A stretch of DNA of 64,000 bases from Desulfomonilia bacterium (GCA_036567785.1 DATCTV010000062.1:1-64000); one strand, 5' to 3'; positions 36,110-46,601 are shown, counted from the first letter of the stretch. Program-made: numbers and translations. Notes: generated by a model from the letters alone, not told the origin.

Positions 36110-38056
36110 ATGGACGATACAATTATCAGCCTGAGCAGGGTCTTTGATTATGCCCCGTTCGGCGTATGCGCCTTTGATTCCGATGGAAGGATCGTATTTG
36201 CAAATTCAAAGTTCAATTCGGATGTATCAAAAGCCGGTGAAGACCTTGTAGGTACGATTATTTTTGACAGGCTGCCCAGACTCAGGCTTGATTACGAACT
36301 TTTTCGTAAAGTCAGAGATCTTATTGATAAAAAAATACCTTTCACGACAGTAATCGAAACATTCAGTTCCCCGTTGTTCAGCGAAACGGGCTTATTCCAT
36401 ATTACCGGATATTCGATCGAGCCTTATCATATAATGACGAATCAGCTTGCGGGGAGCGACCTGGGGCAGGACAAAAGGTTCAGAAATCTTATACTGGATG
36501 CTCCGGATGTCATTCTGCTGCTCAACAAAGGTATAATCAGTTTCTGCAACAAGGCATTCACCGATGTGCTGGGTATTCCCATGGCTGAAGCAATAGGAAA
36601 AGATTTTTCAGTGTTTTTGAATCTTGGCGAGGGGAATACTCTGTCTGAGATTAATCACAACAAAGCGCCTGCTTTTTCTGTGCAGTTCTCAATTGATACT
36701 CCCTCAGGCAGAAAAACACTGGACGGACGATTCCATTCTGTTGACGATAGCCAGGGTTTGTCTCTGGCAGTTCTGAGGGACGTGACTGAGAAGGTTGCGC
36801 TTGAGCAGAGGATTATAAGACAGAATGAAGATTTGTCGGCAATCAACTCGATATCCGAGACCCTGAGTTCATCCATAAACATGCATGATGTGATCAGCAG
36901 GGTTCTTGAAAAAGTGCTGGAAATCATGAACATCGAAACAGGCCTGATTTTTCTTCTCGATGAAAGGACAAACACCCTGAGATGCGTTCACTCCTATGGG
37001 CTTCCGGACTATATCGTAGAGTCTCTTAAAGAATTAAAATTCGGCGAAGGCATTGCGGGTAGGGTCGCGGCAACCGGGGAACCGATTATCATCAGCAACG
37101 CTTCGGAGGATATAAGAATAACATCAGTTGCATTCAGGCGATACGGGATTAAAACGTTTGCCTCTATTCCGATAAGATCGAGAACCAGACTTCTGGGGGT
37201 GATGAATATCGGCGCATACGGCAAACGCGATATCACGGCTGATGACAGGCAGCTTCTCCTGAGTGTGGGTTTGCATATGGGTGCGGTGCTTGAGAATATT
37301 ATCCTCTTCAACGAGGTTGAAAAAGCGACGGAAGACCTGAAAAACGCCATGATGACTATCGAACACAGGAATGAGGACCTGAAAAGGATTGTTTACACGG
37401 TTTCCCATGATCTCAAGAATCCGATAATCGCCATAAACGGATTTGCCGCCAGACTTATGAAAACCATGTCCGATAAGTTAAGTGAGAAAGAAAGGATATA
37501 TCTTAATGCGATAAAAGAAAGCGGCCAGCACATGGAATGTTTTGTAAATGACCTGCTGAACTATTCAGTTGCCGAGAATTACAGACTTGAAGAAGAACGG
37601 CTTGATGTCGGAGACGTTATCGAGCGCATAATTATCGAGCTTGAACCACAGATTGAAGCAAAATCAGGGAAAGTGGTAATTGATAATGACATGCCTGTAA
37701 TAACAACCGACCGGGCAAGACTCATACAGGTATTTTCAAACCTTATTTCAAACGCGATCAAATATTCCCATCCGGACCGTCAGCCTTTGATAAATATCGG
37801 ATACAGGCCTAAAGCCGAGATGCATATATTTTATGTCAAGGATAACGGCATAGGCATACCGTCGGAGTACCTGGAAAATGTGTTCGACATGTTCTTCAGG
37901 ACTTATGAAGATCTGGCAACAGGAACAGGACTCGGACTGTCAATTGTCAAGAAGGCGGTGAACGATATGAAAGGTGATATATGGATTGAATCGGAGAAAA
38001 ATAAGGGGTCTGTATTTTATTTTTCCCTTCCTGAAAAAAACATCCCATCAAGCTGA
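36110..38056 (+). CDS. Cytoplasmic PAS-PAS-GAF sensor histidine kinase
   Basis: A 648-residue kinase without membrane segments. Two PAS-like domains (about 10-110 and 125-230; F-D-Y-A-P-F-G-V-C-A and L-D-A-P-D-V-I-L-L-L) are followed by a GAF domain (about 250-400; G-E-G-I-A-G-R-V-A-A-T-G-E-P). Next come HisKA with phospho-acceptor H433 in V-S-H-D-L-K-N-P and a HATPase domain with N-L-I-S-N-A-I-K, D-N-G-I-G-I-P and G-T-G-L-G-L-S. No response regulator is adjacent, so it is an orphan kinase. It sits directly behind the UlaG-like hydrolase and 42 nt before a transpeptidase gene. Confidence 0.9.
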   Translation: MDDTIISLSRVFDYAPFGVCAFDSDGRIVFANSKFNSDVSKAGEDLVGTIIFDRLPRLRLDYELFRKVRDLIDKKIPFTTVIETFSSPLFSETGLFHITGYSIEPYHIMTNQLAGSDLGQDKRFRNLILDAPDVILLLNKGIISFCNKAFTDVLGIPMAEAIGKDFSVFLNLGEGNTLSEINHNKAPAFSVQFSIDTPSGRKTLDGRFHSVDDSQGLSLAVLRDVTEKVALEQRIIRQNEDLSAINSISETLSSSINMHDVISRVLEKVLEIMNIETGLIFLLDERTNTLRCVHSYGLPDYIVESLKELKFGEGIAGRVAATGEPIIISNASEDIRITSVAFRRYGIKTFASIPIRSRTRLLGVMNIGAYGKRDITADDRQLLLSVGLHMGAVLENIILFNEVEKATEDLKNAMMTIEHRNEDLKRIVYTVSHDLKNPIIAINGFAARLMKTMSDKLSEKERIYLNAIKESGQHMECFVNDLLNYSVAENYRLEEERLDVGDVIERIIIELEPQIEAKSGKVVIDNDMPVITTDRARLIQVFSNLISNAIKYSHPDRQPLINIGYRPKAEMHIFYVKDNGIGIPSEYLENVFDMFFRTYEDLATGTGLGLSIVKKAVNDMKGDIWIESEKNKGSVFYFSLPEKNIPSS

Positions 38057-38097
38057 ATTTATTATTAATTTATGAATTTATTATAAGCCGGGGCAGG

Positions 38098-39333
38098 TTG
38101 ACAAAAAGGGGTGTTTATGAGATATGCCGCTTAGTGATTCCAAACAAATATACATTCACTTCATTAAGGAAAAAAAAGCGCAGAAGATACCTGACGTATC
38201 TCTTTTTAATGATTGTCACTCTGTTTATTTTTACTATCGTATTTGCCGGGAAAAAAGAGGAGGCGGATGTTGCAGTCAAAGATATTGAACATAAGCTTCT
38301 GGGAAAAGATATCTTCAAGCACATAACCGAAACAGATATAAAAAAATATGACCTGACAATTGACTGGGATCTTCAGAGCTATGTTTCCGAGACAGCAAAA
38401 AAATATAAAATCGGTTTCGGTGCAGTCGTGGTAATGGATGCGGATGACGGCGATATTATTTCGATGTGGGGCAAGGACAGGTCCGGTGAAGACTGCAGCA
38501 TACCTTTGAACTCATACCTTGCTGCAAGCATATTCAAGATAGTGACCGCGTCCGCTGCAATTGAACAGGGCATGACACCCGAGAGTACCGTATCATACAG
38601 CGGGAATCCGTGGACTATCTACAAAGGGCAGCTTAAGGACAGTACCGACAAGTGGACCCAGTACATTACATTCGCCCATGCGTTTGCGCAGTCGAACAAC
38701 GTGGTATTTGCAAAGCTGGGCATGTCTCTGGGAGAAGAGCCATTGTTCCTCAATGCCATGAGGTACGGCTTCTGGAAACCTCCCATGAGGGAATGCTGGT
38801 CCGCACCCAGTACGGTTATGATTCCCGAAACCGAGTATGATCTGGGCGAGCTGGCATGCGGGCTCAACCATACAACCCGGATGTCTCCAGTCCACGCGGC
38901 GCAGATAGTGACCCCCGCACTCAATAAGGGCCTCATGGTCTCACCGAGAATAGTCAGGTCGATGCCTGTTGAAAAAGCGCCTGCAATTGATGAGCAGATT
39001 GCCGATGATATCTATTCCATGATGGGTGGTACGATCAAATCCGGGACATTTTCCAGAAGGTTCAGAATGTGCACTACCGATAGAATCCTGAAAGAGGTTA
39101 CAATAGGCGCAAAGAGCGGGAGCATAGACAGCAAAAACCCTGATGGCAGGCTTACATGGTTTGTAGGTTATGCCGATCATCCGACTAAAGGCAAGATTAC
39201 AATAGTAAGCCTTCTTTTAAGAGATCCGTATTACTGGATAAAGGCCGATGAATTCGCCAGAATGATAATCAGACAATATTATGACCGTCCGTCTCAGATC
39301 GCATCAGCGCCTGCGGTCCGGTCGGTGAATTAA
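38098..39333 (+). CDS. Membrane-anchored penicillin-binding transpeptidase
   Basis: A 411-residue protein. An Arg/Lys-rich stretch precedes one membrane helix (about 32-50, L-T-Y-L-F-L-M-I-V-T-L-F-I-F). The periplasmic part carries the serine-transpeptidase motifs in order: S-I-F-K with S144, S-N-N at 199-201, and K-S-G-S at 339-342. It lacks the large PBP dimerisation domain of FtsI/PBP2, so it is a minimal D,D-transpeptidase or PBP-like wall enzyme. Class D beta-lactamase is less likely because there is no Y-x-N motif. The start is unsure: TTG at 38098 is the furthest upstream, and GTG at 38134 would also keep the helix. Confidence 0.8.
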   Translation: MTKRGVYEICRLVIPNKYTFTSLRKKKRRRYLTYLFLMIVTLFIFTIVFAGKKEEADVAVKDIEHKLLGKDIFKHITETDIKKYDLTIDWDLQSYVSETAKKYKIGFGAVVVMDADDGDIISMWGKDRSGEDCSIPLNSYLAASIFKIVTASAAIEQGMTPESTVSYSGNPWTIYKGQLKDSTDKWTQYITFAHAFAQSNNVVFAKLGMSLGEEPLFLNAMRYGFWKPPMRECWSAPSTVMIPETEYDLGELACGLNHTTRMSPVHAAQIVTPALNKGLMVSPRIVRSMPVEKAPAIDEQIADDIYSMMGGTIKSGTFSRRFRMCTTDRILKEVTIGAKSGSIDSKNPDGRLTWFVGYADHPTKGKITIVSLLLRDPYYWIKADEFARMIIRQYYDRPSQIASAPAVRSVN

Positions 39334-39409
39334 CCGGGTCTTTCTGCCGTATGATTTACCTTGCAATGCTTGACACCCCATGATTCACATGTTAGCAGAT
39401 TTTACGGTT

Positions 39410-39486
39410 CGGGACGTGGCGCAGTCCGGTAGCGCACCTGAATGGGGTTCAGGGGGTCGAAGGTTCAAATCCTTTCGTCCCGACCA
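39410..39486 (+). tRNA. tRNA-Pro (anticodon GGG)
   Basis: A complete 77-nt cloverleaf. The acceptor stem is CGGGACG/CGTCCCG with discriminator A and an encoded CCA end. The anticodon stem CCTGA/TCAGG encloses the loop ATGGGGT, which places GGG at 34-36. The T-arm has GGTTCAAAT. It reads CCC/CCU proline codons. It stands alone between the transpeptidase gene and the convergent tamA-like gene. Confidence 0.95.
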
Positions 39487-39574
39487 GAATATTCTCTTAA
39501 CAACTGATCCGGGGTTGTAACTTGTGATCCGATATCAATCATTCTGATTTCCTGGCTTTTCCCGCTTTCATGAT

Positions 39575-42400
39575 TCAGAACGTGTATCCGATCGAGAAAT
39601 GGAAGCACCCGGGGGATTCATCTTCTCTAGGGTGTATCTTGAGCCCGTATAACAGACTTATAGGGCCGATAGGTGTGATATAGCTCAATCCAAACCCCAC
39701 GGAAGAGCGGAAACTGTCAGTGCCTGCCTCTGTAACGGGTTTCTGAATTGAACCCGTATCATAGAAGAGGGTGGCCTCCAGGCTGTTTATTAATTCTATG
39801 CGTGCCTCAAGGCTGGCATTGACGGAAAGCCGGCCGCCAACCGCATTATCCTGGGAATCATAGCGGAGCATATTTTCGGCATAGCCGCGTACAGAGAAGG
39901 TCCCGCCTAGATAAAACAGCTGGTCGACCGGGATCGAGCTTGAAGTGTCATAGGGATCGATAAAGCCTACACCTCCCATTCCGGCGAAGGTTAGCCGCGG
40001 CAATGGCCGCCAGTATCCACGCAGCAGGAATTTGTATTTCAGGAAATTATCAAGCGAGTTTTCCAGACCTCTCGAAACATCAATGTACAGAGAAGAATAG
40101 ATACCCTTTGAAGGCCTGACAAATGAGTCCCGCGTATCATAAGCCAAACCGGGTGTTGTTACCAGGATACCGCGTGGAAGGTAGGTATCATCGGTTACGA
40201 TGGAGGAGTCCTGAGGAAACTGCTCGCGGCGTTCGTACCTTAAACCCAGGCTTGCCGTAAGATGCTCAGGCGTGAATTTGCGCTGGAAATTAATCGAGCC
40301 TGTAAGGTCCTTGATTCCGAAGGTCTGGTTGAAATCCTCCTTGCGTTCGTATGATATTGAATAGGTAGTCGAGATATTGGTCCCGAATAAATTGCGCTGA
40401 TTGAGTGCGACCTCGCCTTTGTACCCGACCTGACTTATTTCACCGCTGGCCCAGCTGTCATAGTTCATTCCGAACAGATTTCTGTCTCCTGCACGGGCAT
40501 TGCCGTAGAATCCGTTGTCGCTCCTGTATCCCACACCGCCCTGGATATAATACGGCGGTGTTTCCTCCACATCGACAAGAAGGGGTATATTCTCTTCTTT
40601 ATCCTTAAGCCCCGGGGTCTTGAACTGGACGGACTTGAAAATTCCCATATCACGGATGTTCTTCTGACCTTCCAGAATTGCGGCAAGTGAGAAATCATCG
40701 CCGGTCCTGATCTTGATCTCGCGGTCAAGCACCTTTCTCCGAGTTTTCAGATTGCCCTTATAATAAATGTTCCCGATACGCACAAGCGGTCCTTCGTTGA
40801 CTGAAAAGCTTACATCGACCTCTGATTTGTCCGGTGTGAACCCGGCACTGCTTTTTACTGTTACATATGGATGTCCAGAAGCGGAAATCAGGTTGGCAAG
40901 CGAGACCTCGTCCTTTTTTACCAGCGCATTGCTGAATGGCTGCCCGGCCTTAAGCCTCAGGGATTCAAGGGCTTTTTCCCGGGACATGGCTGTGAGTCCC
41001 GTAAACGTAAGCGACTTTACTATTGATTTAACGCCTTCATCAATCTTCATGGTGATTTCCACTGCGGTTCTATCCTTATTCCAGACGATGTCGGGGGTTA
41101 TTTTCACATCCTGATAACCTGATTGCAGGTAGCGGTTCTTAATAGCTGAAATATCCATTTCCAGCTGGTCAGGTATGTAGTCGTCCTCCCTCGAAAGTGA
41201 TCCGGTTCCTGTCTTCATGGTCTTCTTAAGGGACTCCTCATCAAAGGCTGAATTTCCGGTGAACTTCATGGACTTGACCGAAGTATGCGGGCCTTCAGTT
41301 ATGGTAAGTTCAATCCGACGTGTTGTCAGGTTATTGGCTGTTATTTTTTCATCCTTAATTTTTACTTCAGTGAAAGAGTAGCCTGCCATACGGTAGCGCT
41401 GCTTGATGTTTTCGATGCTTTTGCGCAGACCACGATCCCTTCGGTTGCCTTCCTTGAAAATGACAAGGTCCTTCTTTAGGGTTGATGACCAGAAACGGTG
41501 GTTGCCTGAGAAAGAGACTTCGTAGCGAGGGCCTTCCTTGATGCTCAGACCTACTGAAACAAGCGCCTTCCCGGGGTCTTTGCTGACGGTGGAACGGATC
41601 TCGCATTCAGGGTATCGTCTTTTCCAGTATAGCTTTGTGAGGTTTTTGACATCCCGGTCGAATTCAGGTTCCTTGAAGCGCCTCGATTCGAGAATCAGGA
41701 AGGATGTCCGCCAGATATTCATGTGCATTCTGATCTCTGAGGCGGACATGCCCCGGTTGCCGTCGATTGTGAATTGATCAAGGACATAATAGTCTCCGGG
41801 CTGTATCTGCACATTGACAAGTGAGGTTCCTGCTGAGCTGTCCCGGACTTCCTCTATTTTCACTCTCGGCTCGATATAGCCCTCAAGGGAGTATAAATCG
41901 CCAAGACGGGCCTCATGCGCAGTAAGAGCTCCTGGCAGCAGCGTGTCTCCGGGGTAGATGCTCATGGCCTTCAGGACCTCACTCTTGAACAGCGGATACT
42001 CTCCGCTGACCTTGATGTCACTGATCACACGGGCAGGCTTCAGGACAAAAATGACCTCGATGCCTTCATCAAGCGTCTTGATCGATGGCAGTATTTCTTC
42101 GAAGCTACCGCTAAGGGTGAGGGACTCGATAGATTCATCATATTTACCGGCTGTGAATCGTTCATTCTGATGAAGGGCGATGAGATCACGCGCCATCTGT
42201 TCAATTGCAGGGGTGCACCAGGGGCATCCCGTGATGATAACTTCCACACGTTTCATGACAGACCCTTCAAAGGAAGCTGGTTTGAAGGCATTCTCGGTGG
42301 AAACAGACGTGTTCTCACCTGAAGCGCCGGCGGCGGAGAAGAGAATCGCCAGCATGGCAAGTCCTATCAGCCTTAAAAAAAAGAATTTATCTGAATTCAT
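39575..42400 (-). CDS. tamA: Omp85-family outer-membrane assembly protein (TamA/BamA-like)
   Basis: A 941-residue outer-membrane protein. The signal peptide (about 1-28) is followed by several POTRA-like repeats over roughly 50-580 (for example I-S-D-I-K-V-S-G-E-Y-P, V-K-S-M-K-F-T-G-N-S-A-F, V-R-I-G-N-I-Y-Y-K-G-N). The C-terminal Omp85 barrel has G-R-L-S-V-N-A-S-L and ends in F-S-I-G-Y-T-F, with a terminal Phe. An unusual C-P-W-C motif (C59, C62) lies in the N-terminal region. It overlaps the tamB-like gene by 14 nt; that pairing favours a TamA-type role in inserting proteins or moving lipids over BamA, although the POTRA number exceeds the usual three of TamA. Confidence 0.88.
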   Translation of the reverse strand: MNSDKFFFLRLIGLAMLAILFSAAGASGENTSVSTENAFKPASFEGSVMKRVEVIITGCPWCTPAIEQMARDLIALHQNERFTAGKYDESIESLTLSGSFEEILPSIKTLDEGIEVIFVLKPARVISDIKVSGEYPLFKSEVLKAMSIYPGDTLLPGALTAHEARLGDLYSLEGYIEPRVKIEEVRDSSAGTSLVNVQIQPGDYYVLDQFTIDGNRGMSASEIRMHMNIWRTSFLILESRRFKEPEFDRDVKNLTKLYWKRRYPECEIRSTVSKDPGKALVSVGLSIKEGPRYEVSFSGNHRFWSSTLKKDLVIFKEGNRRDRGLRKSIENIKQRYRMAGYSFTEVKIKDEKITANNLTTRRIELTITEGPHTSVKSMKFTGNSAFDEESLKKTMKTGTGSLSREDDYIPDQLEMDISAIKNRYLQSGYQDVKITPDIVWNKDRTAVEITMKIDEGVKSIVKSLTFTGLTAMSREKALESLRLKAGQPFSNALVKKDEVSLANLISASGHPYVTVKSSAGFTPDKSEVDVSFSVNEGPLVRIGNIYYKGNLKTRRKVLDREIKIRTGDDFSLAAILEGQKNIRDMGIFKSVQFKTPGLKDKEENIPLLVDVEETPPYYIQGGVGYRSDNGFYGNARAGDRNLFGMNYDSWASGEISQVGYKGEVALNQRNLFGTNISTTYSISYERKEDFNQTFGIKDLTGSINFQRKFTPEHLTASLGLRYERREQFPQDSSIVTDDTYLPRGILVTTPGLAYDTRDSFVRPSKGIYSSLYIDVSRGLENSLDNFLKYKFLLRGYWRPLPRLTFAGMGGVGFIDPYDTSSSIPVDQLFYLGGTFSVRGYAENMLRYDSQDNAVGGRLSVNASLEARIELINSLEATLFYDTGSIQKPVTEAGTDSFRSSVGFGLSYITPIGPISLLYGLKIHPREDESPGCFHFSIGYTF

Positions 42401-45400
42401 GTTTGAACTGGATTTCAGCCCCGTAATTGCCGCTTGTACCGGGGTAGCCGTTTACCATAAGGTTGTCGAACAGCTTGTAGGAGACTATCCCCCATTGGGA
42501 TGTCACATTGTTCCTGGTTTCCATTTCATAGGAGATGCTGAACCGGTTCGATATATCCTTGCCGACTGTGAACTTCATATCGTTGCCGGTTTTCGATCCG
42601 GTCGGGCTCGAGTATTCAAGTTTGAGGATGTCAATATTAGCTGCTTTCTTGATCTCCGAACCGTAGGTGCTTGTCAGGAGTTCGGCAGCCATGAGGGAAG
42701 GCGATGCCTTTGCCGTTGAATTCTTCTGGGTGAGTTCACTGAAGGTTTTCCCCGTGACGAGCAGAGAAATTATATCCGACTGGACTTCCACAGGTTGAGA
42801 GCTCAGATTCAGTTTCAGATTTTCGAGAGGGCCTTCGAGCGAGAGGTAAATGGTCCAGTCCCTGACTTTGGTCTGGCTTATAATATCCAGGTTTGCTTCG
42901 GTCCTGTTGGGATTCAGGAAATCGATGACGCCGTGAGTGACGGTGAAGGTGTTGTTCTGGAAAATAACTGTCCCGTTTATGACGCTTATCCTGCCGTTTA
43001 TCACCGGGTCGCCCACGGTGCCTGTAATCTCCAGGTCCGGGTTGAGTTCGATCGCGGCAGCGTTGTTGTCAATTTTCACTTCGCCGCGGCGCTTTAACGT
43101 GACATCAAGGGCCATGTCTTTAATGAAAGGGGGAAGAGGCTCTTTATGTCTTATATCAGGCTTGCGTTTCGGGAAGATTCCTTCGACCACGCCGGTAAGG
43201 AGATTGAGGTTAACATCCCTGTAATAAGTACCGTCAACAATAACCGCGTCCGCTTTGAACCGTGGTTTATTGGATATGGTTTTCAGTGAGGCGTTTCCGT
43301 CAAGAGAAAGGTCCATGATATCGGGAAAAACTATTGGGACTGCATTTGCCTTTGCACGTACATCGATCATTGTGAGACGCTTGTAATCTTGAAGTGCTGT
43401 CGTACCGTCTATGGTGAAACTTCCTGTATCCAGATCGCCGGTCAGCCCTGAGAGAAAAACTGTACCGTCATCCATGCGGATAGTCCCGTTAAGTGCGTGA
43501 ATACGCTGACCGTTAAAAGGGATCTGCCAGGCGCAGTTCTCGAGAGTGAAAAGGGCTTTGATCCCGGTGCCGGTATTTCCGGACCGTATCTGAGATGAGA
43601 ATCGCACGGTGCCTCCGGCCTCATCGATATCTTCTAAGAATGCCCCGATGACTTCAACAGGAACCGATCCATCGGCATCGAATACAAGGCCGTTCCTTAT
43701 GGTGCCGCTTCCGCTAAGGTTGAGACTGCCTCTTTCCGCAAGTATGAGGTGAGTGACCGGCAGAACAAGAGTGCCGTCAGTGTATGAGCCTGCAATGGTG
43801 TCGGCCTTTATAAGGGGTTTGTTCCCCTGGAATATTGAAAGGCCTGAGATGTCCGCATCTACGGCAATATCCTGAATACTCCCGATTCTGCCGGCAGCCT
43901 TGAAGGTTCCGGAAGCTTCCCCTTTCAGTGATGGTTTGTCTGCAAAGGCAAAAAGAGGTGCCAGATCGGTGCGGTTGAAGGTAACCTTCGCGGTATAATT
44001 CCGCGAACGGGTATCCAGGCTGCCTCTAAAGTCCAGGCCGAGGGCTCCGGCAGCATTCAGGATATGATCATTAAGATCGAAATTCAGGCTGCCGTCAGGC
44101 AGGACCATGTCCATATATTTCATTTCAGACAGAGATAATTTACCTGATACGCCCGGGTTTTTCAGTGTACCGTTTCCTGATATGTCTATTCCGACCTTAC
44201 CTGTCAGTTCAGGGCGGTCTTCGAGATAGCCAATGGATGCAAGGGATATTCCCTTAGAAGAGACTTCAAAGGCGTACTCTCCTCCGAGCGACAGCCATCC
44301 GCCACCACGGATAACCTGATCGGGAGCTATGACCGCAATAACGGGTTCGACAAGAATGCGATCGTTTTCAAACCTTGCATCGAGATTTATCTTCTCAACC
44401 TTCTGGTTTCCGTAACTCAAATTTTTTCCCACCAGTGCCCCGCTTCCGTCAAGATGATTGAGCGTTCCGCTCAATTTCCCGCTCAGTTCGATATTTCCTG
44501 ATGCCTCGTTGAGGAAGTCCTCAAGAAAAACCCTGCCTTCTGTAATCTTCATGTCAATATCCGGGTCTGTTATCATGGATAAGGAGTTGTCCTTGAGAAC
44601 CCGGACTGCGCCGGAAGCGTTTATCAAAGAGCTTCCCTTTGAAATGCCTATGCTTTCCACATCAAGCAGGCCTTTACTTAGACTGGCATCCAGTATGATA
44701 TTGCCAAAGGGCATACCGGCATAATTGAAGTCATGACCATTAATAAGGATATTGCCCGAGATTTGCGACCTGCTGCCTGAAGCTGTGACATGACCGTTAA
44801 CGGCCCCGGACAGCTTTGATTGGAATGAGAAATCAAGCGGATTCACCCTGTTGAGATCGGCTGCTAGATTGAAAGGCAGCGTGCGGTTCAGGTGAGGAAA
44901 TTCGGAGAAAATTCCTAGCGTGCCATAACCAGTAATCCTTGAAGCATGATTTAGTATCGTTCCTTTATGTATTGTCAGCGATCCGGATGGTTCAAGTGAT
45001 GCGTCGAGAAGAACTTCATCCAGTGAAATATCCTTCCAGGAGCAGGAATCGCAATTCAGTGAGAGTCTTGCTGAAGGACGGTCAAGCGTGCCTGTTAGAG
45101 CGGCTTTACCACGCAGGGTCCCTCTTGCATCGATTGAGAACAATGCCATGAGCCGTTCGATTCCGGGGGACTCAAGGTCGAGTGTCCCTTCAATAACACG
45201 AGAGCGGGTGTTAACGGTTCCCTGTGCTGTAAGCATGGACCCTTCCGCTGAGACGGTCACCGGGGTAAGCAGAATCGTTTTATCTCGGTATTTTCCGTAT
45301 CCTGAAAAATTAAGGTCAGTTTTTTTAAGTTTGCCGGTGTGAAAACCAGCTACACATGTCTTGCCGGATATGTCCGCTGAGATGGCTTCAGGCTTAATCC

Positions 45401-46601
45401 CATGGCCCTTGATCTTGAGATCTGCCCCCAGAGTGCCGCGCACGGCGCTGGAAATATCCGAGAGGCGGATATCCTGTGATGTAACTGCCAGGTCATAGGT
45501 GATTGCATCCCAGTTTCTGACTGCTCCAAAATATGAGCGGGGAAAGACAGGGCTGAGGTCGATGTCGCCACTTATCAGAACCAGACCTGGTGCAAAATCG
45601 AACTTGGCAGAGGTACAGTTCAGCCTTCTGTCGGCCAATGTTCCGGAGAATGAAATCTTCCCTGTCCCCGGCCAACCGGAATTTACTGGAATATCAGCGG
45701 ATAAGGCGGGTATTTTCCCGATGTAACTGATATCACCGGCGACGGTAGGGTTATCGTACTTTCCGGCTGCCTTGAGTGAAGCGGAAAGCCTGCCGTCAAA
45801 CGATGCAGGCAGTCCGAGCCCTTTATTTAAATCAGCCATGTCTGCATCGATATTAAGAAAAGCATTGATGCTAGGCTGACCGGAAAGATCCGATACCATC
45901 CCTGACGCGTTCACGATGGATGAGTTTTTCTCTATCGATATCCTTATATCATTGATTCGATCGTTAATAATGGAACCGGAAAAGGAGCCGGCGTCGAAGA
46001 ATGCCTCACGGCCGGACAGATTGAACAAGGTCCGGGCAGAAGGTATGTCAATATTAAGAAGCACATCCCCGGCAAAGGCTGCTGACAGGTTCAATCTGGC
46101 CTCCTGCATGCGCACAATCTCACTTTTATCCTTGAGGTGAAAGGCCAGGATACCGTCTGAAGCATACAGGTTATTGATAAATACCCGGAGGTTGCTCTTC
46201 GGTGAGTTTTTGTCCTTGAAGGCATTGACTATATTGAGCTGACCGTCTGTCCCGATTGCCAGAGTTATCTCCGGGCGCTCGAGACGTATGACCCTGAATA
46301 CAAGACTGCTTTTTAAAAGCTCCGGGAGATTTAATGAAATTGTGGCCCGCTCTGCTTTGAGAATTGTCTTGCCCTCAGGGTCGGAAAGAACGGCGTCTCG
46401 TATGTCTGCAGTCTGTTTGAAAAGTGATATCGATATAATCCGGCCGCTGATTTTCCCAGGGATGAGACCATTGATGACAACCATCAAATGCTGTGCCCCG
46501 GGTTCGGTGGCAAGGTACAGGTGCATGCCGACAGGTATCGTGAAAAGCAGAACAATAAAAATGCTGAGGCCTATGGCAGCCCGCTTGATATATCTGCGCA
46601 T
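42387..46601 (-). CDS. tamB: TamB/AsmA-like translocation and assembly protein
   Basis: A 1404-residue protein with one N-terminal membrane helix (about 9-30, A-A-I-G-L-S-I-F-I-V-L-L-F). A very long beta-rich periplasmic region with repeated G-x-L/I-x-I-x-G motifs follows, ending in a C-terminal TamB (DUF490) domain with V-E-I-Q-S-D-I-I-S-L-L-V-T-G-K near its start. It ends F-K-H-E-F-R. TamB-like proteins form a hydrophobic groove spanning the periplasm, implicated in phospholipid transport and outer-membrane assembly. It precedes and overlaps the Omp85 gene, the classical tamA-tamB partnership in reverse order. Confidence 0.88.
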   Translation of the reverse strand: MRRYIKRAAIGLSIFIVLLFTIPVGMHLYLATEPGAQHLMVVINGLIPGKISGRIISISLFKQTADIRDAVLSDPEGKTILKAERATISLNLPELLKSSLVFRVIRLERPEITLAIGTDGQLNIVNAFKDKNSPKSNLRVFINNLYASDGILAFHLKDKSEIVRMQEARLNLSAAFAGDVLLNIDIPSARTLFNLSGREAFFDAGSFSGSIINDRINDIRISIEKNSSIVNASGMVSDLSGQPSINAFLNIDADMADLNKGLGLPASFDGRLSASLKAAGKYDNPTVAGDISYIGKIPALSADIPVNSGWPGTGKISFSGTLADRRLNCTSAKFDFAPGLVLISGDIDLSPVFPRSYFGAVRNWDAITYDLAVTSQDIRLSDISSAVRGTLGADLKIKGHGIKPEAISADISGKTCVAGFHTGKLKKTDLNFSGYGKYRDKTILLTPVTVSAEGSMLTAQGTVNTRSRVIEGTLDLESPGIERLMALFSIDARGTLRGKAALTGTLDRPSARLSLNCDSCSWKDISLDEVLLDASLEPSGSLTIHKGTILNHASRITGYGTLGIFSEFPHLNRTLPFNLAADLNRVNPLDFSFQSKLSGAVNGHVTASGSRSQISGNILINGHDFNYAGMPFGNIILDASLSKGLLDVESIGISKGSSLINASGAVRVLKDNSLSMITDPDIDMKITEGRVFLEDFLNEASGNIELSGKLSGTLNHLDGSGALVGKNLSYGNQKVEKINLDARFENDRILVEPVIAVIAPDQVIRGGGWLSLGGEYAFEVSSKGISLASIGYLEDRPELTGKVGIDISGNGTLKNPGVSGKLSLSEMKYMDMVLPDGSLNFDLNDHILNAAGALGLDFRGSLDTRSRNYTAKVTFNRTDLAPLFAFADKPSLKGEASGTFKAAGRIGSIQDIAVDADISGLSIFQGNKPLIKADTIAGSYTDGTLVLPVTHLILAERGSLNLSGSGTIRNGLVFDADGSVPVEVIGAFLEDIDEAGGTVRFSSQIRSGNTGTGIKALFTLENCAWQIPFNGQRIHALNGTIRMDDGTVFLSGLTGDLDTGSFTIDGTTALQDYKRLTMIDVRAKANAVPIVFPDIMDLSLDGNASLKTISNKPRFKADAVIVDGTYYRDVNLNLLTGVVEGIFPKRKPDIRHKEPLPPFIKDMALDVTLKRRGEVKIDNNAAAIELNPDLEITGTVGDPVINGRISVINGTVIFQNNTFTVTHGVIDFLNPNRTEANLDIISQTKVRDWTIYLSLEGPLENLKLNLSSQPVEVQSDIISLLVTGKTFSELTQKNSTAKASPSLMAAELLTSTYGSEIKKAANIDILKLEYSSPTGSKTGNDMKFTVGKDISNRFSISYEMETRNNVTSQWGIVSYKLFDNLMVNGYPGTSGNYGAEIQFKHEFR

